Assembly (NCBI RefSeq): GCF_001647025.1
Contig: NZ_LUKQ02000023.1
Coordinates: forward strand, 1 to 39,911
From: Endozoicomonas atrinae
GTDB taxonomy: Bacteria > Pseudomonadota > Gammaproteobacteria > Pseudomonadales > Endozoicomonadaceae
DNA length: 39,911 nucleotides
Direction of reading: 5' to 3'
Of this stretch, positions 18,121 to 26,360 are shown in pieces; within the stretch, counting starts at the first letter, position 1, and every line of letters begins with the position of its first letter. The position numbers and the translations under genes were made by a program. The notes below the pieces were generated by a model, which searched no databases, was not told the DNA's origin, and worked only from the letters and a program-made list of their open reading frames with translations.

Positions 18121-18122
18121 CG

Positions 18123-18767
18123 TTATGGCTTCCACTTCAGATAATTTTCGAGTAGCTGCAGTCCATTTGCGGCACTTTTTTCAGGGTGAAACTGCACAGC
18201 AAAGATGTTTTCATGGCCAAGGGCAACATCGAAACCAAGACCATACTCACTTCTGCCTACCACCATGGCTTCACTGGCAACATGGGCATAGTAGCTGTGC
18301 ACGAAATAGAACCGGGCATTGTCGTCAACACCCTGCCAGAGAGGGTGAGATGGCTCAACCTGACTAACGGGGCTCCAGCCCATATGGGGGACTTTCAATC
18401 GAGCGCCTTCACTATCCCGAAGCTCTTTTCCAAAGAACTTTACATCACCTGACAGCAAACCAAGGCATTCAACCCCACCATTCTCTTCACTATGATCAAG
18501 CAGAACCTGCATACCAACACAAATGCCAAGCAACGGGCGGGTAGCTACAACTTCGCGAACCACTTCATCAATACCATGACGGAGTATTTCCGCCATGCAA
18601 TCACGAATTGCACCGACACCGGGAAGTACCGCCTTATCAGCAGTCAGTATCTGCTCAGGATCGGAGGTAACCATTACCCGGGTATTCGCATCTGCAACAT
18701 GTTCCAGCGCTTTACTGACGGAGTGAAGGTTTCCCATCCCATAATCAATGACAGCGACCGTCTTCAT
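18123..18767 (-). CDS. hisH: Imidazole glycerol phosphate synthase glutaminase subunit HisH
   Basis: This class I glutamine amidotransferase supplies ammonia to HisF. The triad is complete: Cys83 in LLGICVGMQ, and His194 and Glu196 in VQFHPEKS. The length of 214 residues is typical. It begins 2 nt after the hisB stop and ends 2 nt before hisA, so it is tightly coupled in the operon. It depends on read-through of transcription from hisB, which carries a nonsense codon. Confidence 0.97.
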   Translation of the reverse strand: MKTVAVIDYGMGNLHSVSKALEHVADANTRVMVTSDPEQILTADKAVLPGVGAIRDCMAEILRHGIDEVVREVVATRPLLGICVGMQVLLDHSEENGGVECLGLLSGDVKFFGKELRDSEGARLKVPHMGWSPVSQVEPSHPLWQGVDDNARFYFVHSYYAHVASEAMVVGRSEYGLGFDVALGHENIFAVQFHPEKSAANGLQLLENYLKWKP

Positions 18768-18769
18768 GG

Positions 18770-19363
18770 TTACAACGACCCTTTTGTAGAAGGCATTTGG
18801 CCCGCCATTCGCGGATCCAGGGCAATGGCCATACGCAAGGCGCGGCCAAAAGCTTTAAAGACAGTTTCTATTTGGTGGTGTGCGTTGCGTCCCCGCAGAT
18901 TGTCGATATGCAGGGTAACACCCGCGTGATTAACGAAGCCCTGAAAGAACTCATAGAACAGGTCAACGTCAAAGCGACCTATCATTGCGCGGGTAAAATC
19001 GACATTAAACTCCAGACCGGGTCGTCCGGAGAAGTCGATAACGACTCTGGAAAGCGCCTCATCCAAGGGCACATAAGCATGCCCATAACGATACAGTCCT
19101 TTTTTATCGCCAATGGCCTGGGCAAAAGCCTGCCCCAGCGTAATGCCTATATCTTCAACCGTATGGTGATCATCGATTTCATTATCACCAACCGCCTTGA
19201 TATCAAGGTCTATAAGGCCATGTCAGGCAATCTGATCCATCATGTGATCAAGAAAGGGCACCCCTGTATCAAAAGATGCCTTACCAGTACCATCCAGATT
19301 GATGGCCACACGAATCTGGGTTTCCAAGGTGTTTCTTTCAACACTGGCCTTGCGCTCAGCCAT
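18770..19363 (-). pseudogene. hisB: Imidazoleglycerol-phosphate dehydratase hisB with in-frame TGA
   Basis: The frame from ATG 19363 to the stop at 18770-18772 has the normal length of monofunctional HisB (197 codons) and full family similarity: [47 protein letters not shown], and near the end [19 protein letters not shown]. At codon 47 (19223-19225 on the minus strand) the frame reads TGA, where relatives have Arg in DQIARHG; a single C-to-T change in CGA explains it. No other stop or frameshift is present and the metal-binding His/Glu residues are all encoded. It is either a very recent null allele, a sequencing error, or a leaky stop (the next base is C). GGAGAA precedes the start. This is the first gene of the his unit. 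Confidence 0.9.
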
Positions 19364-19417
19364 GAACTTCTCCGGTTGGATTGTCATCTATTCTGTTTGC
19401 CGGGATATCTGGTGAGC

Positions 19418-19423
19418 ATTATA
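19418..19423 (-). promoter_or_regulatory. Candidate -10 box for the his operon
   Basis: On the minus strand a perfect TATAAT lies about 55 bp upstream of the hisB start. No good -35 box stands at the proper distance (TAGCGG at 17 bp), so the assignment is weak. The box lies between the palindromic repeat at 19447-19608 and hisB. Confidence 0.35.
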
Positions 19424-19446
19424 TAGAGACTGGTTCCAAGCCGCTA

Positions 19447-19608
19447 GGAGGCTGACCGAGAATAGCAGCCGTAACGAGGACGGCAGAAAAATTGAGGGTG
19501 AGAATTTCATTTTGTGAGATGAATAGCGGTTCTATTTGCCGAGCTAAACGGAAATTTCAGACCAATTTTTTGCCACCGCAGTAGGCAGTCTATTCACGGA
19601 CAGGCTCC
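19447..19608. repeat. Palindromic repeat family A, long copy
   Basis: The left arm GGAGGCTGACCGAGAATAG and the right arm (complement of GGAGCCTGTCCGTGAATAG) pair with three mismatches. The left arm continues into a centre that matches the 13409-13468 copy (AGCAGCCGTAACGAGGACGG against GCGCCCGCAGCGAGGATGG). About 100 bp of extra sequence lies between the arms. It contains its own inverted pair (AAAAATTG...GAATTTC and GAAATTTC...CAATTTTT). The whole is a non-coding, foldable, MITE-like element between the exported cyclotransferase-like gene and the his promoter. Confidence 0.75.
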
Positions 19609-19632
19609 AGGAGGGCTGTCTCCGGATACTCT

Positions 19633-20385
19633 TTATTGTGACCGAACCTGTTCATACAGGTTCCCTTCCAAGTTCTCTAGAAGCTGATCAACCTGCTGCC
19701 TCCGAATTTGCGCAGGCTTTGTTTTCAATGGGTGCAGGCGATCATTCACCCAGTGTGATGACCAGTTCCAGGTCGTAGCCACACATTCCCTGGCAAAGGT
19801 CTTAAGGCCAAACCTATCCGCCTGTTCAATACACCCCGTGAGAAACTCATCAACATCAGACATTAGAATCGGATAGCTACCCGCGGGTTTACTGCTGTAT
19901 TTATTCTGCGTCTGATAGAGCCAGAACTCGCTATTTTTCGGAATTTTCTCGTTATTCATGGACGTTATCTGCTCAGAATTGACCAGAACACGACAGGTCA
20001 GTTTCTGCTGGCGATCTATCGATTTTATCTTATTAGTAGGCATGGAAATCAAAACACCATTAAACCGTCCACCAACCAACGGTATAACCCCCAGCTCAGT
20101 TACCTTTACATTGTTCTCCTGGCGAGTTCTGGTCTGCCATCCTCTTCTAAATCCATCTACCCATACGGGAACTTCAGGTTTAAATCCAACATTTGTTGAT
20201 TTTCTCGCCTGTTCATAGAGCAGGCTCCCATACCCTACTATGTACTGTGATTTTGCTTTATCAAATACAGGGAAGCATTCATTAGCCATGCTGACGGCAG
20301 GAGCTACACATAAAATATTAAGTAACCCTATCATCCAAATTATATTGAAATGTAATTTAAAAGCAGCGTAATTCACTTTCGACAT
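19633..20385 (-). CDS. Exported gamma-glutamylcyclotransferase-like protein, catalytic Glu replaced
   Basis: A 250-residue protein with a hydrophobic leader (IIWMIGLLNILCVAPAVSMA, probable cleavage near residue 34). The mature part begins a GGCT-like fold with the glycine-rich substrate loop YIVGYGSLLYEQ (48-59) and VDGFRRGWQ (77-84). The family position LDxxE appears as SIDRQQ (122-127): the Glu that acts as acid/base in human GGCT (Glu98) aligns with Gln127, encoded CAG. Export and this substitution suggest a binding or altered role rather than cytosolic cyclotransferase activity. GAGGA lies 8 nt before the start. It is upstream of the his unit on the same strand. The family call is good; activity is doubtful. 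Confidence 0.65.
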   Translation of the reverse strand: MSKVNYAAFKLHFNIIWMIGLLNILCVAPAVSMANECFPVFDKAKSQYIVGYGSLLYEQARKSTNVGFKPEVPVWVDGFRRGWQTRTRQENNVKVTELGVIPLVGGRFNGVLISMPTNKIKSIDRQQKLTCRVLVNSEQITSMNNEKIPKNSEFWLYQTQNKYSSKPAGSYPILMSDVDEFLTGCIEQADRFGLKTFARECVATTWNWSSHWVNDRLHPLKTKPAQIRRQQVDQLLENLEGNLYEQVRSQ

Positions 20386-20699
20386 TATTTTTTCCTCAAC
20401 AACCTTTAATTAAATATGAGGAGACCACCAAACTTTCTTTATACTATTAAAGACTGATTTTTTAGATAATTTAACAATCAAAACACCGATAAGTTCTTTT
20501 TTTCCAGACTAAAAAAATATCAAAAAGAAAACACCCTTTATTTACCAGAAAAAAGTAACTCCGCCGTTAACATAATAGCTCTATTTAGAAGAATCGAAAT
20601 ATTCATAACAAACATCTAATAAAAAATTATTTTTTTATTAGGGTTGATTTTGTTTACTACTCAGGTATTGTTGAATTGAACAAAGAAGGATCTGATACC
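20386..20699. other. AT-rich divergent intergenic region
   Basis: The 314 bp between two divergent genes are very AT-rich, with several poly-A and poly-T tracts (for example near 20510 and 20620-20640) that suggest curved DNA. I see no gene, and no promoter pair I would assign with confidence. Promoters for both neighbours must lie here. Confidence 0.5.
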
Positions 20700-22682
20700 A
20701 TGTCCGGTCGATTGTTGTTTAAGGAAAAACAACTCAGGCTTTGTGTCGTGGCCGCTCTGACGTCAATGTCTGCCCCTGTGGCAGAAAGCCTTGTATTGCC
20801 GCCAAAACCACTGGCTTCGAATATTTCCTGGAACTGCCAGTCAGTCATTAATAATGACTGGCTATGCAACGGCATAAGCAGGCAAGTTTATAAATCCGAA
20901 CCTGCTCGACAATATGCTGGGTATTCCAAACAAAAACAGCCTGATGAAAAGCAGCTTTATGCTGAGCCCTATAATTCATTGTCCATTGAAGCACGGAATA
21001 CAGAATCTTTAGTAAACATTCTGGACGCTCCGAGAGATCATTACGTGCTTCAATGGATGGCAGCAAAAGAGCGTGAACAGCTGGAAGCTCTTAAGCAACG
21101 CTACCCGGTATTAAACGACGCGACAATTGCCGAATACAAACGATCAGGCAAAGTCTGGTATGTGCTTCTTGATGGCCCATACCCAAGCCATATTGCAGCA
21201 ATGGCAGCATTGGATTCACCTCCCAGATCGCATATGTCCAGGGAACTTTACCCCTGGACAAGGTCGCTGGCCAGCATCCATAAACTGGATATTATCAGGC
21301 CGAAATACCCAGTTGAAAGGCTTGTTGAAAACAATCAGCCAGAATACCCTCCAGAACTGTCTATGTACGACAGCAATAATGCTCCTATTAACTATGATAT
21401 TTCCTATAGTACGGAGCAAAACAGTCAACTCTCGCAATATCAACAGCAACCCTATTATTCTCAGCAGCCACAGCCGGAAGCATCAGTTATCCAGCGCGAT
21501 AATAGCTACTCATTGGCTCAGGCCGCTTATGATAAAAGCCAAGCTGCGGGAATGAATGCTGTTCCATATGGAAGTGAGTTCGACGGCAATGCTCTCTCTG
21601 GCTTGCCCAGTGATCAAAACTATCGGATTCTACCAGAACAGGCCAATCCTCAGGAAATGTATGTCAGTATCACACCGGCCTATCGCAGCAGAATTCCTCA
21701 GCAACATACCCCAAGGAATGTCGACTATAACACTCGGGATAAACCCGTTTCACTGACTCCTGAATACAGAGAGCCTCGGGGTTATGAAGATCCAGAACCA
21801 TCCCGGCCTTCAATCAATGTTCTGACGGCCAATCCAGGGAGCTATACCATTGAATGGATGAATGCCAGTAGAAAAGCATCACTCGAAAGAGCACGACTTC
21901 GTTACAGTGAATTAAAAAATACTCAGATCATCCATTACCAGAGAAACAGCAGGAATCGCTATGCTCTGGTCAGTATGCTTTTTGTCAACCGTTCAGAGGC
22001 TCTGGATGCTCTGCTCACCCCCTCACTATCAAGAGTGTCTGCACGCTTCTCACCAAAAGTCAGACAGGTTGCATATTTGCAGTCTCTGGTTGGCTCAACC
22101 CCGCAGGCTACCCATGCGTGGGCCAACCCCCGGCTAGAACCCTCTATTGATAAACGTCAGTGGATTGGTCAGGATGACCCCGGTGAAAAGACCTATATTG
22201 TCCATCGTGATGATCTTAACCGCCAGACACTAGAGCCAAGGTTAGTGGGCTCAAACGAGCACGGCACACCTAGGATACAGCGAGAATCTGTTGTTCATAC
22301 AATCCCTGACAGAGATCAACCTTTCAGGGCTAATTCAGGTTATCAGACGGACAACAATTATGAGCAGCCTGGCAATCATAACCATGTTAATGCACTGCTG
22401 AACAGTCCTGAAGACAGCTATACAATTCAGTGGTTCTCAGCCAGTAACCTGCAGACCATTGAAAAGCTGAAACAGCGTTTCCCAGAGCTGGCTTCAGCAG
22501 TAACTGTTCATGTTCAGCGGAACCAAAAGGACTGGTATATTCTGGTTCAAGGACAATACAGAAGCAGTCAGGAAGCCATCATGGCTCTGAAGTCCCCAGC
22601 AATGAAAAACATTGCTCTGATACTTCATCCATGGACGCGTCCAGTGGAGTCACTGAAAAAGCTGCAAGTAGCCAGCCTCTGA
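20700..22682 (+). CDS. Envelope protein with three degenerate SPOR-like modules
   Basis: A 660-residue protein with a leader-like N terminus (LCVVAALTSMSAPVAES) and three repeats that resemble DamX-type SPOR domains. Each begins with a hydrophobic D/S-x-Y-x-x-x-W strand and ends with a G-x-Y and PWTR motif: YVLQWMAAKE...LLDGPYPS...YPWTRSLASI (about 108-203), YTIEWMNASR... (about 382-470, most diverged), and YTIQWFSASN...VQGQYRS...HPWTRPVESL (about 578-655). Linkers are Tyr/Pro/Gln-rich. SPOR domains bind denuded peptidoglycan at division sites, so a role in the septal wall is plausible. I chose ATG 20700 with AGAAGGA at 20684-20690; a TTG at 20676 is in frame but lacks a site. It is followed by asmA on the same strand. 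Confidence 0.7.
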   Translation: MSGRLLFKEKQLRLCVVAALTSMSAPVAESLVLPPKPLASNISWNCQSVINNDWLCNGISRQVYKSEPARQYAGYSKQKQPDEKQLYAEPYNSLSIEARNTESLVNILDAPRDHYVLQWMAAKEREQLEALKQRYPVLNDATIAEYKRSGKVWYVLLDGPYPSHIAAMAALDSPPRSHMSRELYPWTRSLASIHKLDIIRPKYPVERLVENNQPEYPPELSMYDSNNAPINYDISYSTEQNSQLSQYQQQPYYSQQPQPEASVIQRDNSYSLAQAAYDKSQAAGMNAVPYGSEFDGNALSGLPSDQNYRILPEQANPQEMYVSITPAYRSRIPQQHTPRNVDYNTRDKPVSLTPEYREPRGYEDPEPSRPSINVLTANPGSYTIEWMNASRKASLERARLRYSELKNTQIIHYQRNSRNRYALVSMLFVNRSEALDALLTPSLSRVSARFSPKVRQVAYLQSLVGSTPQATHAWANPRLEPSIDKRQWIGQDDPGEKTYIVHRDDLNRQTLEPRLVGSNEHGTPRIQRESVVHTIPDRDQPFRANSGYQTDNNYEQPGNHNHVNALLNSPEDSYTIQWFSASNLQTIEKLKQRFPELASAVTVHVQRNQKDWYILVQGQYRSSQEAIMALKSPAMKNIALILHPWTRPVESLKKLQVASL

Positions 22683-22795
22683 TTCTATTACCATTCCAGC
22701 AATAAACCTGTTTTACCCTTGATGACATTAAGTATCAGGGTAAGATAGGTGCCTGTTACTATAACTCTTCCAAACTTCAGATCCTGAGGCTTCCC

Positions 22796-24829
22796 ATGAA
22801 CCGCATTCTCAAGTTCATTGCCGTTCTGCTTGCGGCGGTGGTTTTGCTGGGTGTTATCGCTGCGGCACTCCTGCCACGCTTTATCGATCCCAACCAGTAT
22901 CGCGATGAAATCACCCAGCTTGTCTATGACCAGTCGGGACTGAAAGTCAGTATTAACGGGCCAATTGGCTGGTCAATATTCCCATGGGTTGGTCTTTCTC
23001 TTGAGGATGTTTCTGTAGAAGGAGCTAATAGCTTCCAGCTGGCTCAATTGGGTTCTGCTGGCGTCAGCGTTAAGTTAATTCCTCTATTAAGTAAACGCAT
23101 TGAAATGCAGACCCTTGAGCTGAAAGGGCTTGAATTAACACTGGTGAAGAATACCAAAGGCAAGGGAAACTGGCAGGTCAGTGCTCCAAAGCCCTTAGAA
23201 AAACAGGCTCCCAGAGGACAGGAGCCATCCCCGGCTCCAACGCCCGAGTCAGAAACAACCTCATCTCCTCTTAAACTGGATATTGCCAGTGTCAACGTCA
23301 GTGGACTGCTGATCAGCTACGATGACCAAGAATCCAAACAGAAATACATTATCGATCAGGCCAGTTTAACCACCGGAGCCATCCGCAATCAGCAGCCTTT
23401 TGATTTTGAACTGAAAGCCCACATTACAATACCTGACCTTGTCTTAAATTCATTGATCAGTGGAGAGATGACGTTTAACCTGGAAGCTGGTCGTTATGAC
23501 ATTCAAAACCTGAAAGTCACTGCTACACCTGATGTAGACAAAGGTGAAAGTCTAAGCATTGTGGGTAATGTCCAATACCAGCAAACGCCAATGCTGGTTA
23601 AAGGCAACCTGGGTGTTGCAGAGTTTAACCTTGCCAATCTGCTGAACCAGATCAAAGTCCAGCTTCCTCCCATGGCTGACCCAAAAGCCTTGAGCAAGCT
23701 ATCTTTTGACAGTCATTTCAGTACCGATGGTGAAAGCCTGGCCGCCGACAAGCTGCAGCTCCAGCTGGATAGCTTTTCCCTTGATGGTAATTTCAGGATG
23801 AACAGCATTGATCGGGGCGATATGCAGTTCAGCTTTACCGGCAACGACCTCAATCTGGATAACTATCTCCCCCCTGCCACTGAAGACGCAGAAGCTTCTG
23901 ATGAAGAGCAGCCAGCTGACTCAGACTCAAAACAACTACCATCAGGTAAAGAGCATCCTCTGATTCCGGAAGAAATGCTTCGTGGCCTTGATCTTGACGG
24001 CTCAATGAAACTGGCCTCTCTCACTGTTGCAAAATTCATTTTTGAACAGCCGTCTGTGGATATAAAAGCAGCACAGGGTAAGCAGGAAGTAAAAATTGGT
24101 TCCCGCTTTTATCAAGGCACGATTGATATGACGTCTAACCTGGATGTACGTCAGTCAGGCAATCCAAAAATGGCAGCCTCCGCAGAGCTGAAGAATATAA
24201 GCCTTGAAGCTCTGTCAAAGCCGATTCCTGACCTCGCGTCACTGCAGGGCGACGTGAATGCCGGTATGAAGGTTCATACACAGGGTCAATACGCCAGTGT
24301 TCTTACCAGAAACCTAAATGGCAACATTGAATTCAAGATTGATAAAGGCGTATTCACCGATGCCAATTTTGACAAAATGGTGTGTGAAGGCGTTGCCAAA
24401 GTACGCAAGAAAGAGCTGAGAGCGACGGACTGGGGTTCATCAACCGAGTTTACCGACCTGAGTGGCACTTTCGTGATCAAAAATGGCGTTGCTTCAAACG
24501 ACAATCTGATCGCAGCTCTCGCTTATATGAACCTGAAAGGTGATGGATACGTAAATCTTGTTGATCGTCAACTGGACTATCATATGGGCCTCAACATTCG
24601 TGGAGAAGAAGCACCTGACAGTGATCCTGCCTGCCAGATCAACAAGGAGTACGTCAACGTCACCTGGCCTGTTCGTTGCCATGGTGATCTTGGTGACCTG
24701 AAATGTGGCATTGATGTTAAACGGCTTACTGAAACCATTGCGGAAATTGCGGAGAACCGCCTTAAGAAGAAGATAGAAGACAAGGTGCAGGGACCGGTTA
24801 AAGATCTACTCAAGGGATTCTTTAAATAG
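22796..24829 (+). CDS. asmA: AsmA-family envelope biogenesis protein
   Basis: A 677-residue protein anchored by one N-terminal TM segment (ILKFIAVLLAAVVLLGVIAA), with the rest periplasmic. The AsmA start pattern is clear: LPRFIDPNQYRDEITQLVYD, then GLKVSINGPIGWSIFPWVGL and LEDV. The middle carries a Pro/Glu-rich linker (about 140-165), and the C-terminal AsmA region includes LNGNIEFKIDKGVFTDANFD. AsmA-like proteins are thought to act in phospholipid transport to the outer membrane. GAGG lies 7 nt before the ATG. It is followed by mutY after 69 bp. Confidence 0.9.
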   Translation: MNRILKFIAVLLAAVVLLGVIAAALLPRFIDPNQYRDEITQLVYDQSGLKVSINGPIGWSIFPWVGLSLEDVSVEGANSFQLAQLGSAGVSVKLIPLLSKRIEMQTLELKGLELTLVKNTKGKGNWQVSAPKPLEKQAPRGQEPSPAPTPESETTSSPLKLDIASVNVSGLLISYDDQESKQKYIIDQASLTTGAIRNQQPFDFELKAHITIPDLVLNSLISGEMTFNLEAGRYDIQNLKVTATPDVDKGESLSIVGNVQYQQTPMLVKGNLGVAEFNLANLLNQIKVQLPPMADPKALSKLSFDSHFSTDGESLAADKLQLQLDSFSLDGNFRMNSIDRGDMQFSFTGNDLNLDNYLPPATEDAEASDEEQPADSDSKQLPSGKEHPLIPEEMLRGLDLDGSMKLASLTVAKFIFEQPSVDIKAAQGKQEVKIGSRFYQGTIDMTSNLDVRQSGNPKMAASAELKNISLEALSKPIPDLASLQGDVNAGMKVHTQGQYASVLTRNLNGNIEFKIDKGVFTDANFDKMVCEGVAKVRKKELRATDWGSSTEFTDLSGTFVIKNGVASNDNLIAALAYMNLKGDGYVNLVDRQLDYHMGLNIRGEEAPDSDPACQINKEYVNVTWPVRCHGDLGDLKCGIDVKRLTETIAEIAENRLKKKIEDKVQGPVKDLLKGFFK

Positions 24830-24853
24830 CGCTCCCATTCGTGAGCCTTCTTA

Positions 24854-24879
24854 TGCGATCAGCAGCTTCGCTGATCGCA
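24854..24879 (+). terminator. Hairpin between asmA and mutY
   Basis: A perfect 10-bp stem (TGCGATCAGC / GCTGATCGCA) with a 6-nt loop lies 24 nt after asmA and 19 nt before mutY. Only ATTTTG follows, several nt downstream, so it may attenuate or process the transcript rather than terminate it. Confidence 0.45.
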
Positions 24880-24898
24880 AACCTGATTTTGTAATTTA

Positions 24899-25984
24899 AT
24901 GACTCAAAAAGACGCATATACAGACAGTACTTTCAGTCAGAGACTTCTGGACTGGTTCGATGCTCATGGACGAAAACATCTGCCATGGCAGCAAAATAAA
25001 ACACCTTATCGTGTCTGGATCAGCGAGATTATGCTGCAGCAGACTCAGGTAACGACCGTCATTCCTTACTACCAGAAGTTTATGGAGCGATTTCCAGCTG
25101 TCACTGACCTTGCTGCAGCGAGTGAAGATGAAGTCCTCCATTTCTGGAGTGGACTCGGTTATTACAGTCGCGCAAGAAACCTGCATAACGCCGCAAAAAA
25201 AGTAGTGAGTGAGTTCTCAGGAACATTTCCCTGCTCAGTTGAACAGCTTATGGCGCTTCCAGGAATAGGTCGATCCACAGCTGGAGCCATTGCATCCATT
25301 AGCATGGGAATCAGGGCTCCAATCATGGATGGTAATGTAAAAAGAGTACTTACCCGGCACTTTGCTATCCATGGTTGGCCTGGACAGACACGTGTCGCCA
25401 ATGAGCTATGGGATATTGCTGAAAAACTCACACCTGAAAGTCGAACAGGAGATTACACTCAGGTGATGATGGATCTGGGGGCCACTGTTTGCAAAAGAAG
25501 TAAACCGACCTGCCAGGCTTGTCCACTTGAAGACAGCTGCATAGCCCACAAACTTGGGCAGGAGAGATTATTTCCTGAGTCAAAACCTAAAAAAGACAAA
25601 CCGGAAAAATCTACGATTATGCTTATGGTGGTCAACCAGTACGGTGAGATTCTCCTTGAAAAACGCCCACCATCTGGTATTTGGGGAGGCCTCTGGAGCT
25701 TTCCTGAAATTTCAAATCCTGACCAGATTATCGAGCAGGCTCTTGAGAAGACAGGCTTGTTACTGAAAGAGTTCGATACATGGCAGTCTTTTCGTCACAC
25801 CTTCAGCCACTACCACCTGGACATTACCCCGGCACTTAGTTTTGTTGAATATCCAGGACAAACCAGTAATACGGTAATAAAAGACCATGATAGCTATTAC
25901 TGGTTTGCACTGCATCAGTCGCCTGAATTAGGATTGGCCGCGCCTGTAAAGAAACTTTTACAAAAAGTAGAAAAGACATTGTAA
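24899..25984 (+). CDS. mutY: Adenine DNA glycosylase MutY
   Basis: MutY removes adenine mispaired with 8-oxoguanine. The 361-residue protein has catalytic Glu43 (ISEIMLQQTQV), the helix-hairpin-helix LPGIGRSTAGAI and Asp144 (MDGNVKRVLTR). It has the [4Fe-4S] ligands Cys198, Cys205, Cys208 and Cys214 with C-x6-C-x2-C-x5-C spacing. The C-terminal NUDIX-like domain (about 235-355) reads 8-oxoG and includes GIWGGLWSFPE. No clear Shine-Dalgarno precedes the ATG; translation may depend on coupling or on the hairpin just upstream. yggX, often its direct neighbour in related bacteria, is displaced to 36486. Confidence 0.97.
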   Translation: MTQKDAYTDSTFSQRLLDWFDAHGRKHLPWQQNKTPYRVWISEIMLQQTQVTTVIPYYQKFMERFPAVTDLAAASEDEVLHFWSGLGYYSRARNLHNAAKKVVSEFSGTFPCSVEQLMALPGIGRSTAGAIASISMGIRAPIMDGNVKRVLTRHFAIHGWPGQTRVANELWDIAEKLTPESRTGDYTQVMMDLGATVCKRSKPTCQACPLEDSCIAHKLGQERLFPESKPKKDKPEKSTIMLMVVNQYGEILLEKRPPSGIWGGLWSFPEISNPDQIIEQALEKTGLLLKEFDTWQSFRHTFSHYHLDITPALSFVEYPGQTSNTVIKDHDSYYWFALHQSPELGLAAPVKKLLQKVEKTL

Positions 25985-26026
25985 GACACATTACTGGCAG
26001 TTTTATTGGATATAAGCATTCCTTTT

Positions 26027-26076
26027 GATATGGAGAGAATTGACCTCTCCATATCTACTACGCCTACTTAGGCGTA
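26027..26076. other. Two adjacent perfect hairpins after mutY
   Basis: In the 376-bp gap between mutY and the autotransporter gene, two palindromes lie 3 bp apart. One has arms GATATGGAGAG / CTCTCCATATC with a 7-nt loop (26027-26055). The other has arms TACGCCTA / TAGGCGTA with a 2-nt centre (26059-26076). No T-run follows. They could be 3' processing structures for mutY mRNA or part of a small RNA. The rest of the gap up to 26260 is AT-rich with no recognised gene. Confidence 0.5.
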
Positions 26077-26260
26077 ATAATTACCCAGAGGACTCACAAT
26101 TCATCATCAATACCAGCAACACTTTTTATAAAAAAACAAAGCAAAAAAAATCATTCTAAAGTTAAAACAATATTTTGTATGAAAAAACCTTTTCCATACC
26201 ATTTGTATTTCAAATAACCATTGGCCTGACTGCCATACACCTTCCAATCATATCCAAACA

Positions 26261-26296
26261 AATAACCTCAGCGTTCAAAATAACGCTGAGGTTATT
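26261..26296 (+). terminator. Strong intrinsic terminator just ahead of the autotransporter
   Basis: A 15-bp stem (AATAACCTCAGCGTT / AACGCTGAGGTTATT) with a 6-nt loop is followed by TTTT and then ATA. Upstream A-rich sequence may allow function on both strands. It ends 65 bp before the autotransporter ATG. It could insulate that gene, end a short upstream RNA, or act as an attenuator in its leader. Confidence 0.8.
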
Positions 26297-26360
26297 TTTA
26301 TACATTATGTGTAGAAGTTTCAGCCCTATGGTAAAACCCATTGGTTGAGGAATCTAAAGA

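Noticed and set aside
19223-19225. Selenocysteine or other recoding at the hisB TGA
   Set aside because: The family residue is Arg with no catalytic need for Sec, and no SECIS-like stem was recognised just after the codon.
18797-19426. Plus-strand frame of 209 codons opposite hisB
   Set aside because: It is antisense to the hisB frame, whose family similarity is clear; the long shadow arises from codon bias.
20840-20870. Palindrome CAGTCATTA / TAATGACTG in the SPOR protein gene
   Set aside because: It is short, inside a coding sequence, and shows no second copy; likely chance.
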